This document shows positions 44,548 to 55,393 of a stretch of 64,000 nt of DNA, one piece after another. Position 1 is the first letter of the stretch, and every line of letters starts with the position of its first letter. The notes under the pieces were generated by a model, which was not told where the DNA came from, made no database searches, and saw nothing but the letters and a program-made list of their open reading frames with translations. The position numbers and the translations under genes are program-made. The stretch is from Mycobacterium bohemicum DSM 44277 (GTDB lineage: Bacteria > Actinomycetota > Actinomycetes > Mycobacteriales > Mycobacteriaceae), in contig NZ_CSTD01000001.1 in NCBI RefSeq assembly GCF_001053185.1, forward strand, positions 124,001 through 188,000, read 5' to 3'.

Positions 44548-45003
44548 TTACCGCCCGGTCTGGTCGACAACCAGTTCGCCGTGCATCGACGGCTGATCTG
44601 CGGAGTGATACGGGTAGGTGCCGGGCTTGTCGGGACCGATGAACACCGTTTCGCTGCGGGGCGCCACGTGCACGTCGAACAGGCCCGGGGCATCCGACGT
44701 GACGGTGTGTTCGACGTCGTCTCTGTTGAGCACCCTGACTTGCGTTGCCGGCGGTACGTTTAGGTGGGAGAAGGTGTTGTTTTCAATCGTGATGGCGAAC
44801 GGGGACACCAGGAGCGACGGCTGGCTCGTCGCCCCTGTCTGCTTTGGCGCCGCCGCCTGATGGCCCCCGCCGCATCCCGCGACAAAGCACACCAAGGCGA
44901 GGACCGCGACTGCGCGGAGCGTCGCCCCCACACTCCCGAACCCCGGGCCACCGATTGGCCGAGTGATGCCGCGGGCGCGGCCGGGTCGATCGGACTTCCT
45001 CAT
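44548..45003 (-). CDS. Cupredoxin-like lipoprotein lacking two copper ligands
   Basis: 151 residues. Signal with lipobox LVCFVAGC, then a Gly/Ala/Pro linker and a cupredoxin fold (ITIENNTFSHLNVPP ... HTVTSDAPG). In functional cupredoxins the C-terminal loop is HCxxHPxM; here it reads HSADQPSM, so the Cys and second His are Ser and Gln while the first His and the Met remain. Blue-copper binding is unlikely; it may bind copper differently or have another role. ATG 45003 follows GGGAGGCGTG. Same strand as the Mtb12 gene, 213 bases ahead of it. Confidence 0.78.
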   Translation of the reverse strand: MRKSDRPGRARGITRPIGGPGFGSVGATLRAVAVLALVCFVAGCGGGHQAAAPKQTGATSQPSLLVSPFAITIENNTFSHLNVPPATQVRVLNRDDVEHTVTSDAPGLFDVHVAPRSETVFIGPDKPGTYPYHSADQPSMHGELVVDQTGR

Positions 45004-45174
45004 CACGCCTCCCGAGCGCTGCGCTGTGGTCAAGGTCTGCGGCCCCCAAAGCGGGTCTCAACCTGGCATACCCGGGCGCGACCACATGTAACGCGGTGTA
45101 TCCGTTGCGGCATGGCCACTCCGCGAAACTTTTGCACAACCTCCGTGTGCTTCCGCGCTAACCGCGGCCGGCCA

Positions 45175-47309
45175 TTACGTCCAGAAATCGTTCATGGGTT
45201 GGGCGTACATGTCGTTATCCGTGAGCGGGGCCAAGGCTCCCGGCGTCGGACTCAAGGCGTCTTCAATAGTGGCCATCAGGCTGTACTCGTCGTAGTAGCT
45301 GTTGGTGACGAAGTGGCCGGATTGCATCCCCCCGGTCACGGCTCCCTGGTTCGGGATGACGATCATCGGAACGTTGTTGCCCTGGTTGCCGATGCCCAGT
45401 GACAGGTTGTTGTAGTCCTCGTCCCACGTGATGATGATCACGTCTTTCTCCGTCGGGTCAGTCCAGGTAGGCGAACTCTCAATGGTCGACACCTGTTGCT
45501 GGACGAACTGGTCTCCGGCGGAAACGTTGTATTGATGCGTGGTGAGTTGGCTGCCAACGAAATTGGCGATGGCGGTGGGCGAATTGATCGGGCCCTCCAT
45601 GTTGTTCGCTTCGTTGGCGGCCAGCCACGCGAATTGCGGTGCGGTGCTCGGGTTTTGGAGATCGGTGCTCAGTTGACTGAGGGGGAGAAGATGCGTCTGC
45701 AGGTAGGCGGGGCTGTTGTTGTAGACGTAGCTGAAATTCGCGAAAGGCAATTGGTCGACGGCGTAGTCGCCCGACGACACGATGTCGCCCGGGTAGGGCA
45801 TGCTCTGCGCGTAGCCGGCCCAACTCACGCCATTCTGATCCATTTCTTGCATGAGGCTCGGCGCGTTGATGGAGTTCGGGGACGGGTTGTAGTCGATGCC
45901 GAAGTCCGACCCTCCCATGATCCGGAAATAGTTGGGGTCGCTGGGGTGGCCCAGCGCGTAGTAATTACTCGCGTATCCGTAGCTGTTGATCAGGGAGTTG
46001 ATATACGGCGCGTTGGGGCTGCCGAGAATGTCACCGACGCCGTGGTTCTCCATGTAGATGAGGAACACGTGATCGAGCTGGCCCACGTTGGACACCGGTG
46101 GGGTGAGCGGCGCCGCGGTGAGGCTTGGATCGCCGACGGTGAACGACAGGTTGTCGACGTAGGCGTTGTTGTAGTTGCCCAGAACAGGGTCGTGGTCGGC
46201 GAACGTCGCCGTGACCACCGCCGAGGTGGTGCCCACCGGGATCGTTCCGGAGATGTCGCGTGCCTGAAACCCGGTGACGCCCAAGCGATCCAGCGAGGTG
46301 ACCGGCCCCAGCGAGCCGGTGCCCAGAACGGATCCTCCGGAGCTCAGGAAGGTGACCTGCACCGAAGTGGAGGACGGGTCCAAGAGATAGCCGCCAAGCA
46401 TGCCGCTCAGCGTGTAAGGCGTTGTGCCCGTGTTGATCTGGCCGGATGCGGCAAGGAGGTTGACGGTTTGGCTGATGCTGGAGGTGGCCACGGGCCCGCC
46501 GCCCGCGAAATTGTTGCCGCCGCCCGGGGGCGCGGTGCCGGGGAAGCTGAGGAAGCCGGGCAGGTCCGGGATCGAAAAGGGCCCCGGATAGCCGCGCGCG
46601 GTGCCATAGGCGATCACGGTCGGGGTGCCGGTCACCGTCCAGCCCGGAATGGTCACCGAGCTGTAGCCGGACCCGGACGGGTCGGCGATTTCGAACCCCG
46701 GGTTCACCAGCAGGTTCTGGCTCATCGGCAATCCGGGGATCCCGTTGCTGCCGAGCAGCAGCCCGCCGGTCCCCACGGTTCCCGGGCCACCCAGCAGCGC
46801 GAGGCTGGCGGCGTTGCCGCCGTTGCCGCCGTTGCCGCCGCGCCGTCGCCGACCAGCCACCCCCCGGCGCCCCCGTCGGCCCCGGTCCCGGGCGCGCCGT
46901 TGGTTCCGTTGCCGATCAGCGGTCGTCCGGTCAGCGCCAGCGAGGGCCCGTTGACCTCGGCCAGCAGGCTCTGCTCCAGGTTCTGCAGCTGCGGGGTTTC
47001 CAGCAGCGTCTGCAGCAACGATCCGTTCGCGGCCTCCGCGGCCGCGTACGTGCCCGCCCCGGCGCCGAGCGTCCGCACGAATTGCTGCTGAAAGGCCGAC
47101 GCCTGGGCGCCGAGCTCCTGATACGTCTGCGCATAGGTGCCGAACAGCCGCGCGATCGCCGCCGACACCTCGTCGGCGGCCGCCGCGGCGATGTCGGTGG
47201 TCGCCGGCGCCCAAGACGCCGTCGCCTGGCTGATCGCCTCCCCGATTCCACTCAGATCCGCCGAGGCTGCGGCCAAAGCCTCAGGTGCTGCGAACAGGGA
47301 AGTTGACAT
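45175..47309 (-). pseudogene. PE_PGRS protein with phosphoesterase domain, frameshifted
   Basis: ATG 47309 opens a typical PE domain (FAAPEALAAASADLSGIG; 90 or so residues), a linker LIGNGTNGAPGTGADGG and the start of a Gly-rich PGRS (GGWLVGDG). At about 46838-46843 the frame changes: adding one base after GACGGCGC gives GDGAGGNGGNGGN and continues into a beta-sandwich (LLVNPGFEIADPSG), then a PF04185-type phosphoesterase with YMENHG, GHPSDPNYF and ITWDEDY, to the stop at 45175. The family includes phospholipases C and acid phosphatases. The long intact 3' frame argues for a recent mutation or a sequencing error, not an old pseudogene. Confidence 0.78.
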
Positions 47310-47877
47310 CGACAGCTCCCATCGACGGGCGACCGGAACCGCTAACTGTATTCACCGGATCGAGGAATCGGAAGGCCGACATGCACGCCGTTACAGCGCT
47401 CCCCGGATGGCGCCGGTTCGGGCTGCGCCGGCCTCGCTCGGGGCCAGGTCACCATGCTTCTGATTACCGGACAAGCATCTCGAACGAGCGGCGCGAACTG
47501 TTGACGACGAAGCGGTTGAGCAAACGGCTATCGGAGGTGCAATTCAGCGTGCAAGCGATCGTCGCAAGTGACCGCGCATCCTTGCGCCGTTATCCGCCGA
47601 CATCGACCACACGGTGGCCGCGGCGTTGCCGATTTCCGGACTGACCGCGCGGCAGGGGCTTATTCGACGTGCTCGGCGGCGAAATCCTCAGGCGCTCCGC
47701 GTCCTTGGTGCGTTCCGGCGGTGCGCTGGTAACCATCGCCGAACCACCGCGCGTCCCGCCGGAGCGCGGCAGCGATTTAGGCCTGAACTTTACGCCGCAA
47801 CAACACAACAAACTTTGATCGTTTTCACAGGTTGCGTGGACCGATGTTCAAGCAATCGGTCGTAAATTTTGTCCATC
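47310..47877. other. Gene-free gap upstream of the PE gene (568 bp)
   Basis: Nothing recognisable as a gene, RNA or repeat. It must contain the promoter of the PE gene on one side and of the secreted protein at 47878 on the other (TAAATT at 47863-47868). Confidence 0.4.
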
Positions 47878-48324
47878 GTGAACCTGGGGAGCGCCGCTGG
47901 TAGGACTCGGCGACGGCAGCGGGCCGTCGCGATTGTCGCTGCGGTCAGCCTCTTCGTTGCCCTGATCGCCGGATCCTCGTTGCGTCCCCAGCTGGCAGCG
48001 GCTGCACTGCCGGAGCCGGCGGTGTGGACCCATGCGAGCGGCGCTGTCCAACTACATGCCGGCCAGGTGCAACATGCCCAACCCATCAGCCGTGTGGACC
48101 ACGGCTTGTCACCGGGCTCGACGAATAAGAAGCCATTCCACAGCATGTGGATGACGCGTGGCCGACCGACCGGTTGGACCGACGTGGCGCCGCACTCGGG
48201 CTGGTTGGCGTTACCGGCGTCGTTTGCCGCGTCAAAATTTCAACCAGACGGAGCCCAAGCGGCATCCGAGCCCGCTCGCGTTGATCGCGATATCTTGACC
48301 AGGCTCGGCCTGCTGCGCTGCTGA
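47878..48324 (+). CDS. Secreted hypothetical protein
   Basis: 148 residues from GTG 47878 (TTG 47869 also possible). A basic start RTRRRQR is followed by a hydrophobic signal AIVAAVSLFVALIAGSS and an Ala-rich cleavage region. The remainder (about 110 residues) has His, Gln and Trp scattered (HAGQVQHAQPISRVDHG) and no domain I recognise. TAAATT nine bases upstream suggests a leaderless mRNA. The second half has a weak coding look, so the real 3' end is uncertain. Confidence 0.5.
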   Translation: MNLGSAAGRTRRRQRAVAIVAAVSLFVALIAGSSLRPQLAAAALPEPAVWTHASGAVQLHAGQVQHAQPISRVDHGLSPGSTNKKPFHSMWMTRGRPTGWTDVAPHSGWLALPASFAASKFQPDGAQAASEPARVDRDILTRLGLLRC

Positions 48325-48393
48325 GCCTTCAGCGCGCTGTTGTGCCGTCTGCCTCGGCCCTGTGAGGCCAACGCGCACAACGACTTTCCTTGA

Positions 48394-49842
<1,449 letters not shown>

Positions 49843-50127
49843 CGCCGTACTCGTGCACGGCGACAACCAAAAAATACCGCCGACGATGGAAGGTCGTGGG
49901 CCGATAGAATTCGCACTCATGTGAGTTATCGTGTGCACCACGAAATTGCGTCGCCGCACCGGTACATGCCGACACCTAAAATGGAACGCTTTGTTTCAGG
50001 ACCGTGCAGCGGGGGCGGCACTCACTGCGGTAACTTCCCGCCCGCGAACGCTCATAATTTGCGTGCTCGATCGCCGCGTCGCGGTGCGATAAGAGACAGT
50101 TTTCGTCCTTAATTCCGTCACGCCGGA

Positions 50128-50469
50128 CTAATAGTCCGGACAGAGGTCGGCTATGGCGTAGTTGACGAGTTCGTCGGCTTGCTGTTGGGTGAGTCCACGA
50201 CCGCCCTGCACGGCCTCGGAGCGTTGCAGAGCTAATGTCTTTAGCTGTTCGGAAGAAACGCCGTAACTTACTTGGACGCATAATTTCTGGCCCGTGTCCA
50301 ACAGTGCCGAATCGCCGCCGACCTCGTGGATCCCTGCCCTGTGCAGGTCCGCGAGATAAGAGCCGGCATCAGCGCGCGCTGAGCCGGCCCAGAAGATCCC
50401 GGCCACCAGAAGTGGGCAGCTTATTGCCGCTGAGCCCATGAATAGGCTATAGCGCCTGTGCGTGACCAT
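50128..50469 (-). CDS. DUF732-type secreted mycobacterial protein
   Basis: 113 residues. Signal sequence in MGSAAISCPLLVAGIFWAG with cleavage after ARA, then a small helical domain with two Cys (KLCVQV, ADLCPDY) expected to pair: SYLADLHRAGI ... LTQQQADELVNYAI. This is the DUF732 pattern, common and of unknown function in mycobacteria. ATG 50469 follows GAGAGGAGAT. Confidence 0.82.
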   Translation of the reverse strand: MVTHRRYSLFMGSAAISCPLLVAGIFWAGSARADAGSYLADLHRAGIHEVGGDSALLDTGQKLCVQVSYGVSSEQLKTLALQRSEAVQGGRGLTQQQADELVNYAIADLCPDY

Positions 50470-50761
50470 AGCTCTATCTCCTCTCGTTATATCGGACTCA
50501 ATTGAAAGACTCGATCTTGGAAGACCTCCACAAACTGCAGTGCGAGGTGAGACGCCGCGATGGCAGGTCGTCACTGTCAATTATAATAGTCCGCCTGGCT
50601 GTGAAACAGCTTCAAAATTCGTCGGAATGGACTGCCATTATCATGCAATCTGAAGCGTGCCGGCATTTGCGTCATCGGACTGGGCTGACTTTCCGAATAG
50701 GGCGTTATCGGCCCGAAACACCGTGGCGCCGCGCATGGTGATCTGACCGAAGCAAAATTCA

Positions 50762-50917
50762 GGGCCGGCCGACGTTGCCGCGCACGAGCCGGCATTCGCC
50801 CGCAGCTATTCGCCGGAGGTTTCGCTGGCCCGCATGCTCAAGCTGGACGCGTTCAACGCATATGCGAGGCGCGCGACCCACGAGGTGTTGCGCGTCACAT
50901 CCCACGCGCCGCCCTGA
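50762..50917 (+). pseudogene. C-terminal remnant of an unidentified gene
   Basis: A 51-codon frame with strongly G/C-biased third positions (HEPAFARSYSPEVSLARMLK ... ATHEVLRVT) ending in TGA at 50915-50917. The same frame is closed upstream by a stop near 50742, and there is no start or ribosome site. It looks like the tail of a gene whose 5' part was lost. The rest of the gap 50470-51281 holds nothing recognisable except the palindrome at 51130. Confidence 0.35.
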
Positions 50918-51129
50918 TCGCCGTCGCCCACCACCGTCCACGCGCGTTCACGGCGCTGCGGCACCGAATCTGTGCGATGATGGACGGGATCATGATCGGC
51001 GATCGCACAACCGCTCGCCGATTGCCGTCAGGCATCGCGGCCAGACACACCGTCGAGCCTGAAGCCCCAACAACGGGACTGGCGCTTATCGTGTAGTGAG
51101 CCGCCGCCCGCCTCGTCGTGCCAACATAC

Positions 51130-51144
51130 TGGTTCGGCGAACCA
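51130..51144. promoter_or_regulatory. Palindrome upstream of the desaturase gene
   Basis: TGGTTCG-G-CGAACCA, perfect 7-1-7 repeat, about 140 bases before the desaturase start. Symmetry and length fit a TetR/MarR-type operator; no regulator gene is adjacent. Confidence 0.45.
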
Positions 51145-51281
51145 TATTGCGGCGCAATTCATCTCGCTTCGGCGGGTCGGACCTGTGGATTGCGTAAGTT
51201 CGCCGCCAGGCGGGAACCCGCAGGCCGCGCGGCCCGTTGGGGGAGTGGTGCAGACACCGAAGAACGTAAAGGGGAGGAACC

Positions 51282-52553
51282 TTGGCGATCACTGACGTTC
51301 CAGCCTTCGCCCATCTGGCTGAGGCCGACATCGAGAGTCTGGCCGTTGAGCTGGACGCGATCCGGGAGGAAGTCGAGGACTCACTGGGCGAGCGCGATGC
51401 CCGCTACATCCGGCGGACCGTCGCGGCGCAACGCGTGCTCGATCTGGCCGGCCGGCTGATGCTGGCCGGTAGCTCGAAACGCGCTGCCTGGTGGGCGGGG
51501 ACCGTGACGCTGGGGCTGGCCAAGATCATCGAGAACATGGAGATCGGCCACAACGTCATGCACGGCCAGTGGAACTGGATGAACGATCCCGAGATCCACT
51601 CCTCGAATTGGGAGTGGGACATGAGCGCGGCGTCGAAGCACTGGATTTCGGCCCACAACTTTCAGCACCACAAGTACACCAACATCCTGGGCATGGACGA
51701 CGACGTCGGGTACTTCATCCTGCGCGTCACCCGCGACCAGCCGTGGGAGCCCTACAACCTCGGCAACCTGCTGTACAACGCCGTCCTCGCGCTCGGGTTC
51801 GAGTGGGGCATCGGCCTGCAGACCGTCGACCTGGAAAAGTTGTTCAAGCCCGGCCCGGAGCGCGACACCACCGCCGTGCAGACGCGTGAATTTTCGACCA
51901 AGGCCGGCCGACAGCTGTTCAAGGATTATGTCGCGTTCCCCGCGCTGACGTCGCTGTCGCCCGCGGCGACGTTCAAGTCCACCCTGAAGGCGAACGCGGT
52001 GGCCAACGTCATCCGCAACGTCTGGGCCAACGCGGTCATCTTCTGTGGCCATTTCCCCGACGGCGCAGAGAAATTCACCAATACGGACATGATCGGTGAA
52101 AGCAAGGGCCACTGGTATTTGCGGCAGATGCTGGGCAGCGCCAACTTCGAAGCCGGGCCGGTGTTGCGGTTCGTGAGCGGCAACCTGTGCTATCAGATCG
52201 AGCACCACTTGTTCCCCGATCTCCCGAGCAACCGGCTGCACGAGGTCTCGCTGCGGGTGCGCGCGTTGTGCGACAAGTACGACCTGCCGTACACCACCGG
52301 CTCGTTCTTGGTCCAGTACGGCAAGACGTGGCGCACGATCGCCAAACTGTCGCTGCCGAACTCCTACCTGCGCGACACCTCCGACGACGCGCCCGAAACC
52401 CGCAGCGAGCGGATGTTCGCCAAACTCGAGCCCGGTTACGCCGCGACGGACCGCGTGACGGGACGGCGCCGCGGGCTCAACACGGCGATCGCGGCGGTGC
52501 GTCAATGGCGGGCCGAGAAGCCGGGGCGGCGCCCGGTCGGGATCGTCACCTAG
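51282..52553 (+). CDS. DesA3-like membrane fatty acyl-CoA desaturase
   Basis: 423 residues (DesA3 of M. tuberculosis has 427). The three histidine boxes are HNVMHG, HNFQHHKYTN and QIEHHLFPD, which hold the di-iron centre; hydrophobic segments lie between. It should desaturate acyl-CoAs such as stearoyl-CoA to the delta-9 product. TTG 51282 is used because GGGGAGG lies four bases upstream. The NADPH oxidoreductase that accompanies desA3 (Rv3230c) is not here, so this is probably a paralogue or uses a partner encoded elsewhere. Confidence 0.88.
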   Translation: MAITDVPAFAHLAEADIESLAVELDAIREEVEDSLGERDARYIRRTVAAQRVLDLAGRLMLAGSSKRAAWWAGTVTLGLAKIIENMEIGHNVMHGQWNWMNDPEIHSSNWEWDMSAASKHWISAHNFQHHKYTNILGMDDDVGYFILRVTRDQPWEPYNLGNLLYNAVLALGFEWGIGLQTVDLEKLFKPGPERDTTAVQTREFSTKAGRQLFKDYVAFPALTSLSPAATFKSTLKANAVANVIRNVWANAVIFCGHFPDGAEKFTNTDMIGESKGHWYLRQMLGSANFEAGPVLRFVSGNLCYQIEHHLFPDLPSNRLHEVSLRVRALCDKYDLPYTTGSFLVQYGKTWRTIAKLSLPNSYLRDTSDDAPETRSERMFAKLEPGYAATDRVTGRRRGLNTAIAAVRQWRAEKPGRRPVGIVT

Positions 52554-52616
52554 CGCCCCCCGAGCTAGCGCCCCGGCAATTGGCGCTCGCTGCGCGGGAG
52601 CACTAGTTTCCCTCAG

Positions 52617-53621
52617 GTGATGTTTTCAGCTACCCGCGGTGTCGCGCGGTGGATCGCTCCAGTCCTGGCTGTCACGGCCATCGCCGGCATGGGTTTTGCG
52701 GCCAACCCCGCTGATGTCCGTCCCGCGCCGGCGGTCCGCCTGACCAGTGACGCGAACCCATTGGCGGGCATGCCCTTCTACGTCAATCCCGCCTCGGCGG
52801 CCATGCGTGCCGCACAGCAGGCCAACCCGCCCAGCCCCGAGTTGACCGCCATCGCCAACACGCCGCAGGCCTACTGGGTGGTCCCGGGCTCGTCGGCGGC
52901 CACCGTCGCGAAGTACACCGGCGACGCGCAGGCGGCCGGTGCCATCCCGGTGCTGGCGCTCTATGGAATCCCGCACCGCGACTGCGGGAGCTTCGCGGCG
53001 GGCGGCTTCGCGACGGGCAGCGACTACCGCGCCTGGATCGACGGCATCGCCTCCGACGTCGGCGCCTCGCCCGCGGCGATCGTCGTCGAACCCGACGCGC
53101 TCGCCATGGCCGACTGCCTGTCGGCCGACCAGCGCCAGGAGCGCTACGACCTGATCCGCTACGCCGTCGACACGCTGACCCGGAATCCGGCCGCCGCGGT
53201 CTACGTCGACGCCGGTCACCTGCGCTGGCACAGCGCGGAGGACATGGCCGCCCGGCTCAACAACGCCGGTGTCGGGCACGCGCGGGGCTTCAGCGTCAAC
53301 ACCGCGAACTTCTTCACCACCGCGGACGAAATCGGCTACGGCGAGTCGATTTCGGGGCTCACCAACGGTTCGCACTACGTCGTCGACACGTCGCGCAACG
53401 GCGCCGGACCGGCGCCCGACTCCGCGCTCAACTGGTGCAACCCGAGCGGCCGGGCCCTGGGCACTCCGCCCACCTCCGCCACCGCGGGTGCACACGCCGA
53501 CGCCTACCTGTGGATCAAACGTCCCGGTGAATCCGACGGGACATGCGACAAAGGCGATCCGCCGGCGGGCACGTTTGTGAACCAGTACGCCATCGACCTC
53601 GCCCGCAACGCGGGCCACTAG
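52617..53621 (+). CDS. Secreted GH6 glycoside hydrolase (cellulase-like)
   Basis: 334 residues. A signal segment (WIAPVLAVTAIAGMGFA) precedes a GH6 catalytic domain: VVEPDALAMADC with the acid Asp, FSVNTANFF, WCNPSGRALG and the catalytic-site motif YLWIKRPGESDG. Cys residues (HRDC, ADC, WCN, GTC) form the usual pairs. GH6 enzymes cleave beta-1,4-glucan from inverting attack; CelA1 (Rv0062) is the likely relative. No cellulose-binding domain. TAGTTT (52604-52609) ahead of GTG 52617/ATG 52620 indicates a leaderless transcript. Confidence 0.88.
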   Translation: MMFSATRGVARWIAPVLAVTAIAGMGFAANPADVRPAPAVRLTSDANPLAGMPFYVNPASAAMRAAQQANPPSPELTAIANTPQAYWVVPGSSAATVAKYTGDAQAAGAIPVLALYGIPHRDCGSFAAGGFATGSDYRAWIDGIASDVGASPAAIVVEPDALAMADCLSADQRQERYDLIRYAVDTLTRNPAAAVYVDAGHLRWHSAEDMAARLNNAGVGHARGFSVNTANFFTTADEIGYGESISGLTNGSHYVVDTSRNGAGPAPDSALNWCNPSGRALGTPPTSATAGAHADAYLWIKRPGESDGTCDKGDPPAGTFVNQYAIDLARNAGH

Positions 53622-53659
53622 GACCTGGCGCTCAACGCATCGACGGCTAGATTGCCCGT

Positions 53660-54562
53660 ATGCGTCTAGTTCGCCTGTTCGGTGTCGTCCTGACGATCCT
53701 CACGGCGGGGGTGGTGCTGGCGAGCCCCGCCGGCGCGCAACCGCCGTCCAGGCTCACCGATCACGTCACCGATAGCGCCGGGGTCTTGACCGACTCCAAT
53801 AGGGCGGCGGTCACCTCGGCGATCGACCGGCTCTACCGCGACCGGCACATCCAGCTGTGGGTGGTCTACGTCGACAACTTCTCCAGGTTCAAGCCCGACA
53901 ACTGGGCCAACGGGACCCGCACCGCCAGCGGGATGGGCGACCGCGACGTCCTGCTGGCCGTGGCCGTCAACACCAAGCTGTACGCGTTCGACGCCCCGCC
54001 GAACGTGCGGGCGCTCACGGCGGCCGACCTGAACAGTCTGCCCAGCAATCGAATCGAGCCGGCGGTCAACGCCAGGGACTGGAGCGGTGCCGCGATCGCC
54101 GCGGCCGACGGGCTGGACCAAGCGCCCAGTTCGCCCAAGCCCAGGCCCATCTGGCCGATGATCGCGATCGGTGTCGCCGTCGTTGTCGCCGTCGTGCTGG
54201 CGATCCTGCTCTATCGCGCGCGCCGGCGCCGCCGGGTGGCCCCGAGCGGCGCCCATGCCATCGAGGCGGGCGATCAGTCGTTGCCGCAGGCGTTGAGCAC
54301 CGCCGACGCCAGACTGCGGCAGATCTCCGACTACGTCGCCAGGCATCGCGAAGCTGTCCACGCGGAGGCCAAATCCCGCGTCGAAGAGGCGAAACGGCAC
54401 CTGGCGGCGGCGCGCGGCAAGGAGACAACGAACGACGCCGAAGCCATCGCCCATGCCAACAGGGCTTCGACGTTGGCCGCCGAGGCGCAATCGCTGGCCA
54501 ACGCCGACGTGCTGGCCGCCCATCGTGCGCGCCGGCGTCCGGGCACCGCATCGACTCGGTAA
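53660..54562 (+). CDS. TPM-domain membrane protein
   Basis: 300 residues. Signal peptide ending AGAQPPS, a TPM domain (VTDSAGVLTDSNRAAVTSAI ... HIQLWVVYVDNF ... GDRDVLLAVA), one membrane helix (IAIGVAVVVAVVLAILLY, about 170-190) and a C-terminal Ala/Glu/Arg-rich helical stretch likely to be a coiled coil inside the cell. TPM proteins have been linked to photosystem repair in plants and acid phosphatase activity. TAGATT (53648-53653) is six bases before ATG 53660: leaderless. Confidence 0.8.
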   Translation: MRLVRLFGVVLTILTAGVVLASPAGAQPPSRLTDHVTDSAGVLTDSNRAAVTSAIDRLYRDRHIQLWVVYVDNFSRFKPDNWANGTRTASGMGDRDVLLAVAVNTKLYAFDAPPNVRALTAADLNSLPSNRIEPAVNARDWSGAAIAAADGLDQAPSSPKPRPIWPMIAIGVAVVVAVVLAILLYRARRRRRVAPSGAHAIEAGDQSLPQALSTADARLRQISDYVARHREAVHAEAKSRVEEAKRHLAAARGKETTNDAEAIAHANRASTLAAEAQSLANADVLAAHRARRRPGTASTR

Positions 54563-54683
54563 CCGGACCGGTCCCGACGTCCCGTGGTCTAAGAGGCCAT
54601 CACGTTCGGGAATGGGCGGGGGTCAGGATCACCACGGGCCAGTCGTTGTCGCAGGCCCGGCCGCACAGGTGACGTTCAAACAT

Positions 54684-54695
54684 ATTGATGTCAAT
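54684..54695. promoter_or_regulatory. Short palindrome at the vapBC promoter
   Basis: ATTGA-TG-TCAAT, 5-2-5 inverted repeat, just ahead of the -10-like TAAGAT (54705-54710). Toxin-antitoxin promoters are commonly autorepressed through such sites. Confidence 0.45.
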
Positions 54696-54715
54696 TGCTG
54701 ATGCTAAGATGCCAC

Positions 54716-54973
54716 ATGCGAACCACGATCCGCATCGACGACGACCTGTACCGCCGGGTGAAGGAGATGGCCGCTCGTTCCGGGCGGACCGTGGCTGCGG
54801 TTCTCGAAGACGCCGTTCGGCGTGGTCTGACCCCGGTGGAACCGCGACCGACGGGCCGCTATGCCGTCCGGCCGACCGGACGGGGAGGGCTCCGGCCAGG
54901 TTTGGACCTCTCCTCGAACGCGGCCGTCGCTGAGGCGCTGGACGAGGAAACCTCGATCGATGCTCTGCGTTGA
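54716..54973 (+). CDS. vapB: VapB-type antitoxin (ribbon-helix-helix)
   Basis: 85 residues. The N-terminal ribbon-helix-helix is visible (RTTIRIDDDLYRRVKEMA, then GRTVAAVLEDAVRRGL), followed by a flexible tail that should wrap the toxin. TAAGAT five bases before ATG 54716 points to a leaderless transcript. Overlaps the toxin gene by 14 bases. Confidence 0.87.
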   Translation: MRTTIRIDDDLYRRVKEMAARSGRTVAAVLEDAVRRGLTPVEPRPTGRYAVRPTGRGGLRPGLDLSSNAAVAEALDEETSIDALR

Positions 54974-55391
54974 CGTCAACGTCCTGGTCTATGCGCACCG
55001 GGCCGACCTCCCCGAGCATTCAAGCTATCGACGATTGCTGGAACGGCTGGCCAACGACGACGAGCCGCTGGGTCTGCCCGATCTGGTTCTCGGTGGCTTC
55101 GTGCGCGTCATCACCAATCGGAGAGTCTTTACCGAGCCGACGAACTCCGACGAGGCGTGGCAAGCCGTCGATGCACTCCTCGAGGCGCCATCGGCAATGA
55201 GACTTCGCCCAGGACAACGGCATTGGACGTTATTTCGGCAGCTTGCGTCGGACATCGACGCTCGTGGCAACGATATCGCCGTCGCCTACCTGGCCGCGTA
55301 CTCGCTGGAGAACAACGCCACGTGGTTGAGCGCGGACCGTGGCTTCGCGCGCTTTCGCCGACTGCGCTGGACGCATCCATCGGACCTATGA
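54960..55391 (+). CDS. vapC: VapC-type PIN-domain toxin
   Basis: 143 residues of PIN ribonuclease. Acidic residues: Asp5 in LCVDVNVLVY, Asp in GNDIAVAYLAA, and Asp in LSADRGFARF. The usual second acid (Glu near residue 40) is Gly in LVLGGFVRVI, a substitution shared by many VapCs of this subgroup. Cleaves RNA, often tRNA, when VapB is lost. Start ATG 54960 lies inside the antitoxin gene. Confidence 0.87.
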   Translation: MLCVDVNVLVYAHRADLPEHSSYRRLLERLANDDEPLGLPDLVLGGFVRVITNRRVFTEPTNSDEAWQAVDALLEAPSAMRLRPGQRHWTLFRQLASDIDARGNDIAVAYLAAYSLENNATWLSADRGFARFRRLRWTHPSDL

Positions 55392-55393
55392 GT

